Shown here: positions 1-9,668 of the stretch, one piece after another | How positions within the stretch are numbered: position 1 is the stretch's first letter | How the letters are laid out: every line of letters begins with the position of its first letter | DNA from: Corynebacterium timonense | GTDB lineage: Bacteria; Actinomycetota; Actinomycetes; Mycobacteriales; Mycobacteriaceae | Assembly (NCBI RefSeq): GCF_900105305.1 | Contig: NZ_LT629765.1 | Coordinates: 868,001-932,000 of the forward strand | Length of the DNA: 64,000 nucleotides | Reading direction: 5' to 3' | Notes under the pieces: model-generated | The model's input: the letters and a program-made list of their open reading frames with translations, nothing else | What the model was told of the DNA's origin: nothing | Databases searched by the model: none | Position numbers and translations under genes: made by a program

Positions 1-272
1 TAGTGGAGAAGTCGACGACGGCGGAGGAGGTCAACGCCGCGCTGAAGCAGGCGGCCGCCGACCCGAAGTTCGGCCAGGCGCTGCGCTACACCGAGGACCC
101 GATCGTCTCGTCCGACATCATCGGCGCGTCCGCCGGCGCCATCTTTGACGCTGGCATGACCAAGGTCATCGACGGCACGCTGCTCAAGGTCGTCTCCTGG
201 TACGACAACGAGTGGAGCTACACCTCCCAGTACATCCGCATGGCCAAGGTCGTCGCGGACAAGCTGCGCTAG
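1..272 (+). CDS. gap: Glyceraldehyde-3-phosphate dehydrogenase, C-terminal part
   Basis: Partial gene; the window opens inside it and only the last 89 or so codons are present. The enzyme oxidises glyceraldehyde-3-phosphate with NAD and phosphate to 1,3-bisphosphoglycerate. The visible piece is the end of the catalytic domain, with the family-typical SWYDNEWSY segment and the C-terminal helix ending in VADKLR. It is followed 56 bp later by pgk and then tpiA, the standard actinobacterial glycolytic operon, which supports the assignment despite truncation. The N-terminal NAD domain and catalytic Cys lie outside the window. Confidence 0.95.
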   Translation, partial: VEKSTTAEEVNAALKQAAADPKFGQALRYTEDPIVSSDIIGASAGAIFDAGMTKVIDGTLLKVVSWYDNEWSYTSQYIRMAKVVADKLR

Positions 273-328
273 CCAGAGCCCCGTCACCCGCCCCCATTTC
301 ACCCCCTCACCTGCCAAGGAGATCCAAC

Positions 329-1546
329 ATGGCCCTGAAGACCCTCCAGCACCTTCTCGACGACGGCGTTGACGGCCGCCACATTCTGGTGCGCTCGGAC
401 TTCAACGTCCCCCTCGACGAGGAGGGCTCCATCACAGACGCGGGGCGCATCGACGCCTCGCTGCCAACGCTGAAGGCGCTTCTCGACGGCGGCGCGAAGG
501 TCGTCGTCATGGCCCACCTTGGCAGGCCGAAGGGCGAGGTGAAGCCCGAGTTCTCCCTCCGCCCCGTCGCCGAGGCCCTCTCCGAGCGGCTGGGACAGTT
601 CGTCGCGCTCGCCGGCGACGTCAGCGGGGAGGACGCGCACGAACGCGCTAACGGCCTGACGGAAGGGGAGATCCTTCTGCTCGAGAACGTGCGTTTCGAC
701 GCCCGGGAGACCTCAAAGGACGACGCCGAGCGCGCTGAGTTTGCCCGCGAGCTGGCCGCCCTGGCCGCCGACGATGGAGCCTTCGTCTCCGACGGCTTCG
801 GCGTGGTCCACCGCAAGCAGGCCTCCGTCTACGACGTTGCCCAGGAGTTGCCCTCCTACGCTGGCTACCTCGTAGAAAAGGAGGTCGAGGCGCTCGGCAG
901 CGTCAAGAACGAGCCCGCCCACCCCTACGTCGTGGTGCTCGGCGGTTCCAAGGTTTCCGACAAGCTTGGCGTCATCGAAGCGCTGGCGGCAAAGGCGGAC
1001 AAGGTCATTATCGGCGGCGGCATGTGCTACACCTTTCTTGCCGCCCGCGGCCACAACGTGCAGAACTCGCTGCTGCAGGACGACATGGTGGATACCTGCT
1101 CTGACCTTTTGGAGCGCTACGGGGACAAGCTCATTCTGCCCGTCGATGTCGCGGCCGCCCCAGAGTTTGACAAGAACGCCGAGAAGAAGATCGTCGGCCT
1201 CGACGACATTCCGGAGGGGTGGATGGCCCTCGACATCGGGCCGGAGACGGCGCGGAACTACGCCGCCGCGATCGCGGATTCTCGCACCGTGTTCTGGAAC
1301 GGGCCGATGGGTGTTTTCGAGTTCCCCGCGTTTGCGGACGGCACGAAGGCCGTCGCCGAGGCCATGATCGCCGCGACGCGCGACAACAGCTCCTTCACCG
1401 TCGTCGGAGGCGGAGACTCCGCCGCCTCCGTGCGCATCCTCGGCCTCGACGAGGAGGGCTTCAGCCACATCTCCACCGGCGGCGGCGCCTCCCTCGAGCT
1501 CATCGAGGGCAAGGACCTGCCCGGTGTCTCTGTCGTCAGCGAGTAG
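329..1546 (+). CDS. pgk: Phosphoglycerate kinase
   Basis: A 405-residue enzyme, the usual bacterial length, that transfers the acyl phosphate of 1,3-bisphosphoglycerate to ADP. The N-terminal domain shows [10 protein letters not shown] and the substrate-binding HLGRPKG near residue 60; the C-terminal nucleotide domain shows [11 protein letters not shown] and the Gly-rich [10 protein letters not shown] followed by STGGGASLE near the end. The ATG at 329 is preceded by an AAGGAG ribosome-binding site at a good distance, so an upstream in-frame extension into gap is rejected. It is the second gene of the gap-pgk-tpiA unit, and the tpiA start is only 17 bp downstream. Confidence 0.97.
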   Translation: MALKTLQHLLDDGVDGRHILVRSDFNVPLDEEGSITDAGRIDASLPTLKALLDGGAKVVVMAHLGRPKGEVKPEFSLRPVAEALSERLGQFVALAGDVSGEDAHERANGLTEGEILLLENVRFDARETSKDDAERAEFARELAALAADDGAFVSDGFGVVHRKQASVYDVAQELPSYAGYLVEKEVEALGSVKNEPAHPYVVVLGGSKVSDKLGVIEALAAKADKVIIGGGMCYTFLAARGHNVQNSLLQDDMVDTCSDLLERYGDKLILPVDVAAAPEFDKNAEKKIVGLDDIPEGWMALDIGPETARNYAAAIADSRTVFWNGPMGVFEFPAFADGTKAVAEAMIAATRDNSSFTVVGGGDSAASVRILGLDEEGFSHISTGGGASLELIEGKDLPGVSVVSE

Positions 1547-1563
1547 GGAAGAAAGGTAGAGCC

Positions 1564-2346
1564 ATGAGCCGTACGCCGCTGATCGCCGGCAACTGGAAGA
1601 TGAACCACGACCACTTGGAAGCCATCGCGACGGCCCAGCGCCTCGCCTTTGCCTTCCCGAAGGAGGGCTACGAAAGCGTCGACATCGCGCTGCTCGTGCC
1701 GTTCACTGACCTGCGTTCGGTGCAATCCCTTGTCGAGGGCGACAAGCTGCAGTTCACCTTCGGCGCCCAGGACGTCTCCGCGCACAATAACGGCGCGTAC
1801 ACCGGCGAGATCTCGGCGGCGATGCTGGAGAAACTGGGGTGCCGGTGGGTCGTCGTGGGGCACTCGGAGCGCCGCGAGCACCATGCCGAGGACAATAAGC
1901 TCGTCGCAGCGAAGGCGAAAAAGGCGCTGGATCACGGCATCAGCCCGATCGTGTGCGTCGGCGAGCCCCTCGACGTGCGCGACGCCGGGGACCACGTTGA
2001 TTACGTGGTGTCGCAGACGCGCGAGTCGCTGGCCGGGCTGAGTGCCGAGGAGCTGTCGCGCACCGTCGTCGCCTACGAGCCCGTCTGGGCGATCGGCACC
2101 GGCAAGGTCGCCTCCGCCGAGGACGCCCAGGAAGTGTGCCACGCCATCCGCGGCCTCATCGCCGAGCTAGCGGGCGAGGATGTAGCGTCCGAGGCGCGCG
2201 TGCTCTACGGGGGCTCGGTGAAGACCGACACGATCGGCGAGATCGTCGCCCAGCCGGACGTCGACGGCGGGCTTGTCGGCGGGGCCTCGCTCGACGGGCA
2301 GGAGTTCGCACGCTTGGCCGCCGCCGCGGCAAACGCGGTGCGTTAA
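1564..2346 (+). CDS. tpiA: Triosephosphate isomerase
   Basis: A 260-residue TIM-barrel enzyme interconverting dihydroxyacetone phosphate and glyceraldehyde-3-phosphate. Visible signatures are AGNWKMN with the catalytic Lys near residue 12, VVGHSERR with the catalytic His, [11 protein letters not shown] with the catalytic Glu, and the phosphate loop LYGGSVK. The ATG at 1564 follows GAAAGGTAGAGCC. It sits directly behind pgk. In C. glutamicum the next gene is ppc; here tpiA is followed instead by secG, with 71 bp between. Confidence 0.97.
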   Translation: MSRTPLIAGNWKMNHDHLEAIATAQRLAFAFPKEGYESVDIALLVPFTDLRSVQSLVEGDKLQFTFGAQDVSAHNNGAYTGEISAAMLEKLGCRWVVVGHSERREHHAEDNKLVAAKAKKALDHGISPIVCVGEPLDVRDAGDHVDYVVSQTRESLAGLSAEELSRTVVAYEPVWAIGTGKVASAEDAQEVCHAIRGLIAELAGEDVASEARVLYGGSVKTDTIGEIVAQPDVDGGLVGGASLDGQEFARLAAAAANAVR

Positions 2347-2417
2347 CGCGCCCCGCCACCGCGGTGGTGTACGATAGGCGGGGTTACATTCCCAAGGAAA
2401 GTGGAGAGAAGCACCGC

Positions 2418-2654
2418 ATGGTTCTGGCCCTAGAGATCGTCCTGGTCATCGCGTCGGTCCTGATGACCATTTTCGTCCTTCTGCACAAGGGCAAGGGCGG
2501 CGGCCTGTCCAGCCTCTTCGGCGGCGGCGTGCAGTCCAACCTGTCCGGTTCGACCATCGTGGAGAAGAACTTGGACCGCTACACGGTGGTCATCGCTCTC
2601 ATTTGGGTCATCTGCATCGTTGGCCTGAACGTCGCGCAGTCCTTCGCCCTGTAG
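2418..2654 (+). CDS. secG: Preprotein translocase subunit SecG
   Basis: A 78-residue membrane protein with two hydrophobic segments (about residues 2-21 and 55-75) around a Gly-rich loop (KGKGGGLSSLFGGG), the classic SecG layout. SecG is the accessory subunit of the SecYEG channel. The ATG at 2418 follows GGAGAGAA. A TACGAT hexamer near 2369 could be the -10 of its own promoter in the 71-bp gap after tpiA. The gene marks the last core gene before the accessory island. Confidence 0.93.
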   Translation: MVLALEIVLVIASVLMTIFVLLHKGKGGGLSSLFGGGVQSNLSGSTIVEKNLDRYTVVIALIWVICIVGLNVAQSFAL

Positions 2655-2694
2655 GACTCACAGCGTGAAGGTTGTGGGCCCGTAGGGTGAAACG

Positions 2695-2749
2695 CTCCCC
2701 ATTCGCTGGACTGAGGAATCGGGTACCGGCTAGTGGGGAGCATTTTTCG
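2695..2749 (+). terminator. Candidate terminator after secG
   Basis: GCTCCCCA at 2695-2702 pairs with TGGGGAGC at 2735-2742 and is followed by ATTTTTCG. The 32-nt loop is long, but the U-run directly after the second arm fits an intrinsic terminator ending the gap-pgk-tpiA-secG unit. Confidence 0.6.
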
Positions 2750-2979
2750 TTGTGAGCACGGTTCTCTCATTCGGCATCAGTGCGAGCAGGGTCGGACTCT
2801 CGCGCGGGGCGCAGAAGTGGAGATGACGCGTGAAAACCGAAGGTGCTCACGGAGGGGGGGCGCTGCGCCGCCGGGAAGCGGAAAACGCGTACCCAAGAAT
2901 GTTGCGGGACGTGAAGAATCATGGACGCGCCTAGATAGCCAGGCGAGCGCCATCCCCATGTCGCGGCACCGCCCGGAGG

Positions 2980-3233
2980 ACCGCGTGGACGCGGCGGGCA
3001 CGCCCCCAGTCGACATGCTCCTACCACGAGAAACGGCTCCACGAACCGGACTAGGACGCTGCCCTTAAAGAAGCAATCCAGGAAAGCGTCGAGTGCGACA
3101 AGCATCTCTACGCCCACCGGCGAATCCTGCGGTGACTTGCGGAAACAGGGCCGAGTGGTCAACCCCGAGCCCGTCTTCCACCTCATGCGCGAAACGGGTC
3201 TTCGGGCCAAGATCCGCCGCAGCGCTGAGCCAT
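2980..3233 (+). pseudogene. IS3-family transposase (orfB) remnant
   Basis: Translation around 2990-3135 reads CSYHEKRLHEPD, a stop, then DAALKEAIQESVECDKHLYAHRRI, and after a frame change EPVFHLMRETGLRAKIRR up to about 3230. This is the order seen at the N terminus of IS3-family OrfB (Tyr-rich helix, a segment before YGYRRI, then the VxRLMREAGL helix). At least one stop and one frameshift break it, and the DDE catalytic core is absent, so it is a dead fragment. The 230 bp between the secG terminator and this fragment hold nothing I can assign. It marks the 3' edge of the biosynthetic island. Confidence 0.6.
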
Positions 3234-3237
3234 AGTG

Positions 3238-3333
3238 CTAGCAGCAAGCGTGAGCGCAGGCGGCGGGCGGTGGCGGCGCCGATGCCTCCCTCGCGCCGGT
3301 GATGACGACGGTGCGTCCGTCGAATCGCTTCAT
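3238..3333 (-). pseudogene. Short-chain dehydrogenase/reductase, 5' stub
   Basis: Starting at an ATG at 3333 with a good AAGGAGAT ribosome-binding site, the sequence reads MKRFDGRTVVITGA and then, after a one-base frame slip, GGIGAATARRLRS. Together these are the first beta strand and the GxxxGIG nucleotide loop of a Rossmann SDR. The gene ends about 30 codons in, where it meets the IS3 remnant. It starts 25 bp after the metK stop on the same strand, so it was probably the last gene of the operon before truncation. Only the N terminus survives; no active enzyme is possible. Confidence 0.6.
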
Positions 3334-3358
3334 GACATCTCCTTCGGTGGTCGTTCGC

Positions 3359-4546
3359 CTACAGGACGGCGATGCGCAGGTCGTCGGCGCGGTCGGTGCG
3401 CTCCCAGGTGAACTCGGGAAGCTCCCGGCCGAAGTGCCCGTAGGCGGAGGTCTGGGCGTAGATCGGGCGCAGCAACTCAAGATCGCGGATGATGGCTCCG
3501 GGGCGTAGGTCGAAGACCTCCCGGACAGCACGCGCGATCGCCTGGTCCTCGACGGTGCCGGTCCCGAACATTTCGACGTAGAGGCCGACGGGGTTGGCTT
3601 TGCCGATGGCGTAGGCGACCTGGACCTCGGCGCGTTCGGCGAGGTCTGCGGCGACGATGTTCTTCGCCACCCATCGCATCGCGTATGCTGCGGACCGGTC
3701 GACCTTGGACGGGTCCTTCCCGCTGAAGGCGCCGCCGCCGTGCCGTGCTGCGCCCCCGTAGGTGTCGATGATGATCTTGCGTCCGGTCAACCCTGCGTCG
3801 GCCTTCGGGCCACCCATGACGAAGCTGCCGGAGGGATTCACAAGCAATTTCATGCCCGAGAGGTCCAGCCCGGTCTCCTCGACGACGGGGCGGATGACGG
3901 CATCGTCGAGAGCGTCACGAAGCTGGTCCTGCGTCATGTCGGGGTGATGTTGGGTGGAGACGACGACGGTGTCGACGGCGCGGGGCGTAGCCCTGTCGTA
4001 GCCGAGCGTGACCTGGGTCTTGCCGTCAGGTCGCAGGAACGGCAACTGGCCTGACTTTGGCGCTGTCGTGAGACGCTCGGCCAATCGGTGGGCAGTCCGG
4101 ATCGCTAGAGGCATCAGCTCGGGGGTCTCGTTCGTGGCGTAGCCGAACATGAGGCCATGGTCTCCTGCACCCTGCTGGTCGTGGAGATGGGAGGCCGTGC
4201 CGTTGCGGGATTCTTCGGAGCTGCTGACGCCGTCGCCGATCTCGGGAGACTGTTCCCCGATCGACACGGTCACGCCACAGGGGTCGCCGTCGAAACCCAT
4301 CTCGCTGGAGGTATAGCCGATGCCGTTGATGACGCGGCGGGCGATGGCGGCGATGTCGGCGTATCCGCTGGTGCGGATTTCCCGGGCGACATGGACCAAA
4401 CCGGTAGTGACGAGCGTTTCCACGGCGGTGCGGGAGTGGGCGTCTTGAGTGATGAGTGTGTCAAGGATGTTGTCGCTGATCTGGTCGCAAATCTTGTCGG
4501 GGCGGCCGTCGGTCACCGCTTCCGACGTGAAAAGTCGTAGCGTCAT
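3359..4546 (-). CDS. metK: S-adenosylmethionine synthetase, cluster-associated copy with altered active-site motif
   Basis: A 395-residue MetK-type protein that would make S-adenosylmethionine from methionine and ATP. Family motifs are clear: [10 protein letters not shown] near residue 16, [22 protein letters not shown], and the Gly-rich P-loop [17 protein letters not shown] near residue 260. Two usual residues differ: GHPDK is read here as GRPDK (CGC where CAC is expected), replacing the His that acts in catalysis in E. coli MetK, and GDQG is GDHG. The gene lies in the biosynthetic operon 81 bp after the MFS gene, next to a methyltransferase-bearing fusion, which suggests a dedicated SAM supply. 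A housekeeping metK is expected elsewhere in the genome. Whether this copy is still active is uncertain. Confidence 0.9.
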   Translation of the reverse strand: MTLRLFTSEAVTDGRPDKICDQISDNILDTLITQDAHSRTAVETLVTTGLVHVAREIRTSGYADIAAIARRVINGIGYTSSEMGFDGDPCGVTVSIGEQSPEIGDGVSSSEESRNGTASHLHDQQGAGDHGLMFGYATNETPELMPLAIRTAHRLAERLTTAPKSGQLPFLRPDGKTQVTLGYDRATPRAVDTVVVSTQHHPDMTQDQLRDALDDAVIRPVVEETGLDLSGMKLLVNPSGSFVMGGPKADAGLTGRKIIIDTYGGAARHGGGAFSGKDPSKVDRSAAYAMRWVAKNIVAADLAERAEVQVAYAIGKANPVGLYVEMFGTGTVEDQAIARAVREVFDLRPGAIIRDLELLRPIYAQTSAYGHFGRELPEFTWERTDRADDLRIAVL

Positions 4547-4627
4547 GGTTTGTCCTTCTTCTCAGGCGGTATCGCGGTCGGGGGGTGGGGAGCCCCGAGT
4601 GTGGTGCTCCTCACCGCTCGTGATCGC

Positions 4628-6076
4628 TTAGTGGGGTGCGGCGTTCAGCGTGGGCGTCTTGCGCAGGAGCACGGCCAGTCCAGCCAGGGCGGCGGCGCAC
4701 GCTCCGATGACGATCAGGAGCACGGCGCGGTAACCGTCGGTGCCGGATGTCGAGAGCGCGGTGATGGTGGTGTAGATGCTGCCGAGCACGGTCACCGAGA
4801 GGAGGCTGCCGAATTCGTAGGAGACTTCCTCGACGGCGGAGGCCATGCCTGCGCGTTCGGGGGCGACGTTGGTGATGATCGTCGAGGACGCGACGGTGAT
4901 CAGCACGCCGATGCCTGTGCCGGCGACGAACAGGCTCAGTCCCAGCCAGGTGATGTGGGCGTTGAGGGTGAGTGTGGCCAGGCCGTATCCGAGACCGGCC
5001 AGGACGGCCGCGACCAGCAGCAGCGCTCGTGGCCCGATGCGGGTCAGGAGCGAACCGCTGGCCAGGGAGGTGATCGTCGCGCCGACGGCGATGCAGCCTA
5101 CGAGCAGCCCGGCCTGGAGGGGCGTGTACCCGGCGGTGGTCTGGAAATAGAGCGAGGTCACTGCCCCGATGCCGGCAAAGACGAAGGTGCTTAGCCCGGC
5201 GGCGAGGACACCGGCGGACACGGCGGCGTTGCGGAAGATCGTGAAGTCCAGCAGCGGCGTGTCCAGTCGGCGCTGTCGGGTCACGAACAGCGCGAAGCCG
5301 ACCAGGGCGGCGACCAGCGAGATCCCGGTGATCGTCGCGGACGGCGAGGTGGAGGCGATTTCCTTGATCGCGGCGACGAGCCCTGTCAGGCCCATGAGCG
5401 CCCAGATGGAGGAGACCAGGTCCCACGGGACGGCTGATTCTTCGGCGGCTTTCGGGGCGAAGATCGCGGTGAGGATGAACGTCACGATCACGATCGGCAC
5501 GTTGATCAGGAACACCGACCCCCACCAGAACCACTCGAGCAGGAGCCCGCCGACGAGGGGCCCGAAAGCGATTCCACCGATCGACACGCTCGACCAGACT
5601 GCGATGGCGATGTTGCGTTCGCGTTCGTCGTCAAAGGTGATGCGGATGATCGCCAGGGTTGCCGGGAGCATGAGGGCTGCGCCGATGGCGAGCAGGGCGC
5701 GGGAGAAGATGAGGATGCCCGGTGTCGGTGAGAACGCCGCGATGAGCGAGGCCAGCCCGAACAGGGCGATCCCGAGGAGGAACACTGGCTTGTGGCCGTA
5801 GCGGTCTCCGAGGGTGCCGGTGCCCAGGAGCAGGCCGGTCATGACCAGCGGGTACATGTTGATGATCCACAGGGACTCGCTGGTGCTCGCCCCCAGAGCG
5901 TCCTCGAGCACGGGGACGGCGATGTAGAGGATCGAGGTGTCAATCGTGGCCAGCAGGAGGCCGAGGGAAACGGCGGTGAGGACGATCCATCGGCCTCGCT
6001 GGGTGCGGGTATCCGCGGGAGCGGGGGTGCCGGCGTCGAAGGTTCCGGGTCGGGTGTTGCCGTTGTCGTGAGTCAT
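4628..6076 (-). CDS. MFS drug/metabolite exporter, DHA2 (14-TM) type
   Basis: A 482-residue integral membrane protein of the EmrB/QacA class. It shows motif A as GDRYGHKP between TM2 and TM3, motif C as GIAFGPLVGGLL in TM5, and hydrophobic segments throughout, consistent with 14 helices. The start is taken at 6076, where ATG overlaps the stop of the upstream acetyltransferase gene (ATGA), implying translational coupling; an earlier in-frame ATG at 6100 lies inside that gene. In a biosynthetic operon it most likely exports the product or an intermediate and gives self-resistance. The substrate cannot be told from sequence. Confidence 0.88.
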   Translation of the reverse strand: MTHDNGNTRPGTFDAGTPAPADTRTQRGRWIVLTAVSLGLLLATIDTSILYIAVPVLEDALGASTSESLWIINMYPLVMTGLLLGTGTLGDRYGHKPVFLLGIALFGLASLIAAFSPTPGILIFSRALLAIGAALMLPATLAIIRITFDDERERNIAIAVWSSVSIGGIAFGPLVGGLLLEWFWWGSVFLINVPIVIVTFILTAIFAPKAAEESAVPWDLVSSIWALMGLTGLVAAIKEIASTSPSATITGISLVAALVGFALFVTRQRRLDTPLLDFTIFRNAAVSAGVLAAGLSTFVFAGIGAVTSLYFQTTAGYTPLQAGLLVGCIAVGATITSLASGSLLTRIGPRALLLVAAVLAGLGYGLATLTLNAHITWLGLSLFVAGTGIGVLITVASSTIITNVAPERAGMASAVEEVSYEFGSLLSVTVLGSIYTTITALSTSGTDGYRAVLLIVIGACAAALAGLAVLLRKTPTLNAAPH

Positions 6077-6636
6077 CCGGTGTGCTTTCTTTGGTCCCAT
6101 TCCTTCTTGAGCATGGCGAAGGTGAACTCGTCACCCCATTCGCCCTTGAAGATCTCCAGCTCGCGGAAGTGAGCTTCCTTGCGCAGCCCGAGTCGTTCCA
6201 TGAGCCGGGCGGAGGCGTCGTTTCTCGGGTCGCATCGCCCGATGATGCGGTGCAGGTTCAGGGTCTCGAATCCCAGTCGGAGCATTTCGACGGCCGCTTC
6301 CGAGGCGAGTCCTTTGCCCTGGTATTCGGGGTGGAAGACATATCCGAACTCGCCCTGGGAGTTGTCCCGGCTCAGCAGCGTCAGCAGCACGTAGCCGATG
6401 ACGGTGCCGTTATAGTCGACGGCCAGCAGGAGGGTGTCCCCGTCGTTTTCGAGTTTGGTCTGGGTCACCCGCTTGGCCAGTTCGTCGGCGTTGTCCGCGC
6501 GCGTGCGGGGCTCGTTGAAGAGGTACCTCGCGACGTCGTCGCGGGATTCGAAGTCGAACATGTCGTCTTCGTCTGCGGGTGTGAATGGTCTGATGATCAG
6601 GCGGGAGGTAGTGATGGGCTGATCGAGGTGGAACAT
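6073..6636 (-). CDS. GNAT-family N-acetyltransferase (RimJ/RimL-like)
   Basis: A 187-residue acetyltransferase. Residues 5-15 (TTSRLIIRPF) are the typical RimJ/RimL beginning, and the acetyl-CoA motif is HPEYQGKGLASEA near residue 95. The start at 6636 is preceded by a strong AGAAGGAG site; its ATG shares one base with the stop of the upstream amidohydrolase gene, and its own stop overlaps the MFS start by 4 bp. In this cluster a plausible job is acetylation of an aromatic or aliphatic amine in the product, for tailoring or self-protection. This is inference, since the family acts on many amines. Confidence 0.82.
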   Translation of the reverse strand: MFHLDQPITTSRLIIRPFTPADEDDMFDFESRDDVARYLFNEPRTRADNADELAKRVTQTKLENDGDTLLLAVDYNGTVIGYVLLTLLSRDNSQGEFGYVFHPEYQGKGLASEAAVEMLRLGFETLNLHRIIGRCDPRNDASARLMERLGLRKEAHFRELEIFKGEWGDEFTFAMLKKEWDQRKHTG

Positions 6637-9600
6637 TACTTTCTCCTTCTGCAGCACGTGTGTGCGGTCATGGTCAGTGCGACGCTGCCGGTGGCGTCCG
6701 ACGGGTCGCGGTAGGGGTCGAGCAGGTCCGAGATTCGGTGCCGGTGGCCGTCGACGAACACGTCGCGAATCCTGGCGGTATCGGCGATATCGGCCAGGGG
6801 GTCGCCGTCAATGATGAGCATGTCGGCATGTGCCCCGACGGTGAGTTGTCCGAGGAGTTCGCTGGCTCCGAGGGCTTTGGCCGCGTTGACCGTTCCGGTC
6901 CGCAGTGCGTCCACCGGGGTGAAGCCGTGGCGGACGAGGGCCCGGAGATTGGTGTGAATGCTGACGCCGAGGTCGTCCAAGGGGGCATCGGTACCGAGCA
7001 CCACGAGGCCGCCGGCTTCGTTCACCGACCGCAACAGGTCCACGTCGCCGCGGGTCCATGCCAGGTTGATGGGGTCGGGGTCCGTGGCAGCTTGATCGGC
7101 CTTGTCCTGGAGGCGGCGGTAGTCCCACCAGGGGTAGAGCACCCGGGTGCGTTCATCGTCAACGAGGTCGCGGGAGTCGGCGTGGACTTCCGCTGCGAAC
7201 AGCAGAGTCGATGACACCCAGAAGTCTCCGCCCGAGAGCAGGGACACGGTGTCGGCCGCGGTGAGTCCTTTCGCGGCGCTGAGGGTGCGGGAATAGCCGA
7301 GCCGGTTCCCGCCGCCGGTGTGCTCCATGCCGTGCAGACCCGAGGCGACTGCGGGGTAGACGTAGTGGGAGATCACGGGAATCCCATGGGCGGCGAGCCC
7401 GTCGACGAGTCGGCGCTCGAGGGTGACGGGGAGGCGCTGGTAGGACTTCACGCAGCTGTAGCCGAGGGCGAGGATGCGTTCGATCTCCCGGTCGACCTGC
7501 TCAGCCGAAGTCACGCACCGCATGAACCCGAACGAGCACCGGTTGCCGTCGAGAGGCTCGCCGTTGTTGAGGAACCGCGGACCGATGCCGGTGCCGGCGT
7601 GGGTGGCTTCGCGTGTCTCGCGTGCTTCGTAGGCGAGGTCGCCGGCCGAGCGGCTGGTGGTCACCCCGTAGGCCAGCCAGAGGCGGCCTTGCCGGTTTCC
7701 CCAGGCCCGGCCTCGCATGTGCCAGTGGTTGTGCATGTCGATCAGCCCCGGGATCAGCGTGTACGGCGAGGCGTCGAGATCTGCCATCCGGGACTCGTCG
7801 GCAGGCCGGATATTGGTGATCGTGCCGTCCTCAATCGTGACGTCGACGTTGCGCTGGTAGTCCTCGTCCACCCCGTTCCAGAGTCGTCCGGCGCGCAGCG
7901 TGAACCGCTCGGGTCGTGCCTGCCGGGTGTAATCGAGGGACGGCCGTACGTCGGCAGAGGCGGTGAGCAGATGGAACGTGCCCAAAGACAGGAACGCGAC
8001 CTCTCCCGATGCGGAGCTGGTGACCCCGTCGGCGATCGCGTCGGAGGCGACGGTGGCCTCGGCGGTGGTCCGTCCGGACTGGTCGACTGGGACGCGGTGC
8101 AGCCTGCTTTCGCAGACCGCGTAGAGAGCGGTGCCATCGGCAGCCCAGACGGGGCCGTCGTGGTTGCGTGTCGCGATCGACAGACCCGGTGAGAATGGTT
8201 GGGTGAACGTCTCACCGCTGGCGAGGTCGAGGACGAGCATCTCGTTGAGGCCGCTGTCCGAGCGTGGCGAGGCCGGCTGGTGCACGGCCATCGCGATCTT
8301 CTGAGAGTCAGGCGACCACGTCGCCTTTCCCGGTGTCTCGTGCCCGGTCAGCAGTTCGGTGACCGTGCCGGAGGCGAGCTCGAGCCGATGCGTGCCGCCG
8401 GCTTCATCGTGGAACACCACCGACGCGCCGTCCGGTGACACCGATGGTAGGAGCGCACCGTTCTTCTCGAATGTCAGCTGCGTGTCCGTGCCGTCGGCAA
8501 GGACGTGGCGCCACAAGTTGACGATTCCTTTGCGGTCGCTGGTGTAGATGATCGCGGCCCCGTCGGGTTCCCAGGTGGGATCGGCGTTGAAGTAGCCGTC
8601 GTCTACGACCACGCTGGTGTCGCCGGAGGCATCGGTCAGCCATAAGGCGTTGAGCGCGCGGAAACAGATCCGGTCACCGTCCGGGGACAGCGCCGCCCCG
8701 GTCAGCCCGAGTGCGGGACCATGCGCCTCCAGATCCAGGCGCGGCTTGATCGCCGCAGGGGCGGCCGCCGCCGACAGAGCGACCTCGAACGGCACGGCAG
8801 ACGTGCTTGTTCCATTGAGCGTGCGCCAGCGGATCTCCCCGCTGGTGGAATACATGAACTCCGTGTCCGATAGCCACGCCGCCGGCAGCGGTGCGGGCTC
8901 TTCGTCCTCGGGGTCAGTGAGGCGTTGCCCGTCGTGTTCGAGCCACGCCTGCGGGGTGTGCGAGACGACGTAGATCAACTTGCCCGATGGCGAGTACGAC
9001 AGTCCCCGGATGGTATGGCCCTCCTCGACCGTGCGCAGTGTTTTCGTGCTGCCGGTCGTGATGTGGAGCTGTTCGATGTGAGTGTCGTCGGCGACATAGA
9101 CGATGTGCTTGCCGTCGGGATGCCACCGCGGTGAGTGGTAGGACCGTTGGTCGTCGGTCCCGATGAGGACATGCCGGTCTCCGCCTCGCACGCCGATACG
9201 ACACACGGCACTGGTGCCTCCGGCGTCGGAGATGAACACGATGTCCTTGCCGTGGGGCGAGACGTGCGGGTCCTGGTCGTCCTCGGTACCCGCGGTCAGA
9301 CGGGTGACGGCGCCGGTGTGCAGGTCGAGGGCGCACAGATCGTAGGTGCCGTGCCGGAATGACTGGAACACGACGGTGCGCCCGTTCGGGGTCAGGCTCG
9401 GCCAGGTGGCGTCTTCGACATCGTCGGTGAGGCGGCACGCTTGCCCGCCTCCGGCGGGCAAGCGCCACAGCACATTGCCAACGTCGATGATCGTGACGTC
9501 GCTGCCGGGATGCGTGCTCAGCGTGATGTTCGTGGCCGTGCTGACGGTGGTGCCCGCCCCGCCGGCGTGCGCGCGGGGTGCGAAGGTGCCGGGTTCGAGC

Positions 9601-9668
9601 AGGGCGGCGGTGGCCGCGACGGCGACGCCGCCCTGGACGAATCCTCGTCGGCTGTTGAGTGCGTCCAT
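6636..9668 (-). CDS. Tat-exported TolB-type beta-propeller/amidohydrolase
   Basis: A protein of 1010 residues. The N terminus has a twin-arginine signal (SRRGFVQGG, then a hydrophobic stretch and an AHA cleavage site near residue 35). Residues about 50-560 contain at least seven WD40-like TolB repeats of the form SPDGxxIxF or WxPDGxxIxY. The C-terminal third, from about 590, is a metal-dependent amidohydrolase: IPGLIDMHNHWH gives the HxH metal pair, further His occur in PVISHYVYPA and GMEHTGGG, and the late Asp is in VVLGTDAPLDD. The start at 9668 overlaps the previous stop by one base and follows AAGGAGAGTTG. It would fold in the cytoplasm and act outside the cell, perhaps hydrolysing an exported precursor. 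The substrate is unknown. Confidence 0.85.
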   Translation of the reverse strand: MDALNSRRGFVQGGVAVAATAALLEPGTFAPRAHAGGAGTTVSTATNITLSTHPGSDVTIIDVGNVLWRLPAGGGQACRLTDDVEDATWPSLTPNGRTVVFQSFRHGTYDLCALDLHTGAVTRLTAGTEDDQDPHVSPHGKDIVFISDAGGTSAVCRIGVRGGDRHVLIGTDDQRSYHSPRWHPDGKHIVYVADDTHIEQLHITTGSTKTLRTVEEGHTIRGLSYSPSGKLIYVVSHTPQAWLEHDGQRLTDPEDEEPAPLPAAWLSDTEFMYSTSGEIRWRTLNGTSTSAVPFEVALSAAAAPAAIKPRLDLEAHGPALGLTGAALSPDGDRICFRALNALWLTDASGDTSVVVDDGYFNADPTWEPDGAAIIYTSDRKGIVNLWRHVLADGTDTQLTFEKNGALLPSVSPDGASVVFHDEAGGTHRLELASGTVTELLTGHETPGKATWSPDSQKIAMAVHQPASPRSDSGLNEMLVLDLASGETFTQPFSPGLSIATRNHDGPVWAADGTALYAVCESRLHRVPVDQSGRTTAEATVASDAIADGVTSSASGEVAFLSLGTFHLLTASADVRPSLDYTRQARPERFTLRAGRLWNGVDEDYQRNVDVTIEDGTITNIRPADESRMADLDASPYTLIPGLIDMHNHWHMRGRAWGNRQGRLWLAYGVTTSRSAGDLAYEARETREATHAGTGIGPRFLNNGEPLDGNRCSFGFMRCVTSAEQVDREIERILALGYSCVKSYQRLPVTLERRLVDGLAAHGIPVISHYVYPAVASGLHGMEHTGGGNRLGYSRTLSAAKGLTAADTVSLLSGGDFWVSSTLLFAAEVHADSRDLVDDERTRVLYPWWDYRRLQDKADQAATDPDPINLAWTRGDVDLLRSVNEAGGLVVLGTDAPLDDLGVSIHTNLRALVRHGFTPVDALRTGTVNAAKALGASELLGQLTVGAHADMLIIDGDPLADIADTARIRDVFVDGHRHRISDLLDPYRDPSDATGSVALTMTAHTCCRRRK

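Noticed and set aside
2733..3068. A 111-codon plus-strand protein after secG
   Set aside because: Composition and lack of any motif look non-coding; part of the stretch is an IS3 remnant in another frame.
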